This document shows positions 5,517 to 6,034 of a stretch of DNA of 6,034 bases, piece by piece (position 1 is the first letter of the stretch; every line of letters starts with the position of its first letter). The notes below the pieces were generated by a model that saw only the letters and a program-made list of their open reading frames with translations, was not told the origin of the DNA and searched no databases. The stretch lies in contig JAISLG010000148.1 of NCBI GenBank assembly GCA_031260615.1, forward strand, positions 1 to 6,034, in the 5' to 3' direction. The stretch is from Oscillospiraceae bacterium (GTDB taxonomy: Bacteria; Bacillota; Clostridia; Oscillospirales; Ruminococcaceae). The position numbers and the translations under genes were made by a program.

Positions 5517-6034
5517 TTATTTTATAATACGAAAATTATCGACAATTTCTGTGTCCGTGAGAGAAAAGTGGTCGGCGGTCTTTGCGCGCCGATAATAATA
5601 CTTTTTGCCCCTGATAGTGTCGTCCGCAAGAAACTTGTAGTTGTCGCCCCCCACATCGCCAAACACATTCGGCGGCGGCAAATTCGCATCTGCGCGGACA
5701 ATTTCAAGCAGATAATCCATCTCGCCACCGCCCGACGCGATAAACAACACTCGGTCGGAGGACACAGACAACGCGGCAATTCGATTCTCCCATAGACTTG
5801 GGTAATATAACACAAAATTGCGTCCCGTGTCAAGCAGTAATTGTCGGGTTCCCTCAAAGCCGCGCGAGAGCGAATAATGCGATACTGATGCGGTGTATTT
5901 GCGTTTTTCGGGAGATAAAGCGTCGTATGAGGGCAGAATATTATTTGAAAAAAAGTCAGTTACGCCGTCCCCGTCAATGTCGCGCGGTTCGGGGAGCGGA
6001 AAGTCATCGGTTTGTACAAAAGACAATCTGTTCC
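5517..6034 (-). CDS. Hypothetical protein with DxDxDG motif, C-terminal part (5' end outside window)
   Basis: I do not recognise this protein. The frame is open to the right edge (171 visible residues). The only candidate start near the edge is a TTG at 6026 with no clear ribosome binding site in the few bases seen, so the true start is probably beyond the window. Visible residues 18-26 are DIDGDGVTD, a DxDxDGxxD loop like those of calcium-binding EF-hand, dockerin-type or FG-GAP/VCBS-like segments, followed by FF. Downstream, the stretches NFVLYYPSLWENRIAAL and RVLFIASGGGEMDYLLEI resemble the 'P-x-x-W' beta-rich part of poorly characterised clostridial exported proteins; this is a weak impression. 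No membrane segment is visible in this part. The end (YYYRRAKTADHFSLTDTEIV) is polar. It lies 26 bp upstream of the DUF1858 gene on the same strand and is probably co-transcribed. Function unknown. Confidence 0.7.
   Translation of the reverse strand, partial: NRLSFVQTDDFPLPEPRDIDGDGVTDFFSNNILPSYDALSPEKRKYTASVSHYSLSRGFEGTRQLLLDTGRNFVLYYPSLWENRIAALSVSSDRVLFIASGGGEMDYLLEIVRADANLPPPNVFGDVGGDNYKFLADDTIRGKKYYYRRAKTADHFSLTDTEIVDNFRIIK

Noticed and set aside
5491..5550. A separate promoter for DUF1858-trmK overlapping the end of the upstream gene (minus-strand tataaaat near 5520-5530)
   Set aside because: The -10-like string is good, but no acceptable -35 box lies at 15-19 bp, and AT-rich gene ends often give such matches.
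1..6034. Mobile element, phage, toxin-antitoxin or defence system
   Set aside because: No transposase, integrase, nuclease or paired small toxin-like gene is present, and no terminal inverted repeats or target duplications were seen on reading both strands.

Overview
The window looks like chromosomal DNA of a low-to-moderate GC Gram-positive anaerobe, probably a clostridium (Bacillota). The evidence is a wall-anchored surface protein with an NPNTG-type sortase signal, strong AGGAGG-like ribosome binding sites, a TrmK-family tRNA methyltransferase and a DUF1858 redox-disulfide protein. I cannot name the species. No plasmid, phage, insertion sequence, CRISPR or rRNA/tRNA signature is visible.

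Layout, left to right. (1) Bases 2-1078, plus strand: the 3' part of a surface protein gene. It holds the last strands of an extracellular domain, a long Thr/Asp/Gly/Ser-rich stalk with nested DNA repeats, and a C-terminal sorting signal (NPNTG, hydrophobic helix, RKRR). It ends at a 13-bp perfect hairpin terminator. (2) Bases 1145-3025, minus strand: a complete glutamine-dependent asparagine synthetase (asnB type), convergent with the surface protein gene. (3) Bases 3026-3449: an AT-rich divergent intergenic region of about 420 bp with plausible promoters for asnB and the next gene, and a small tandem repeat. (4) Bases 3450-4787, plus strand: a MiaB/MtaB-family radical-SAM tRNA methylthiotransferase. 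An unusual duplicated low-complexity insert precedes its TRAM-like end. (5) Bases 4792-6034, minus strand: an apparent operon read right to left, consisting of the 3' end of an unknown gene with a DxDxDG calcium-loop-like motif, a 70-aa DUF1858 protein, and a short trmK. DUF1858 and trmK abut as TAA-ATG. trmK converges on mtaB with only 4 bp between the stop codons.

The genes do not form one obvious pathway. Two tRNA-modification enzymes (position 37 methylthiolation and position 22 m1A methylation) meet tail to tail, and asparagine synthesis or wall amidation is separate. Most of the window is ordinary housekeeping sequence. I see no convincing new biological system. The points most worth a second look are the repeat architecture of the surface stalk, the duplicated insert in MtaB, and the TrmK that ends at the boundary of its catalytic domain.
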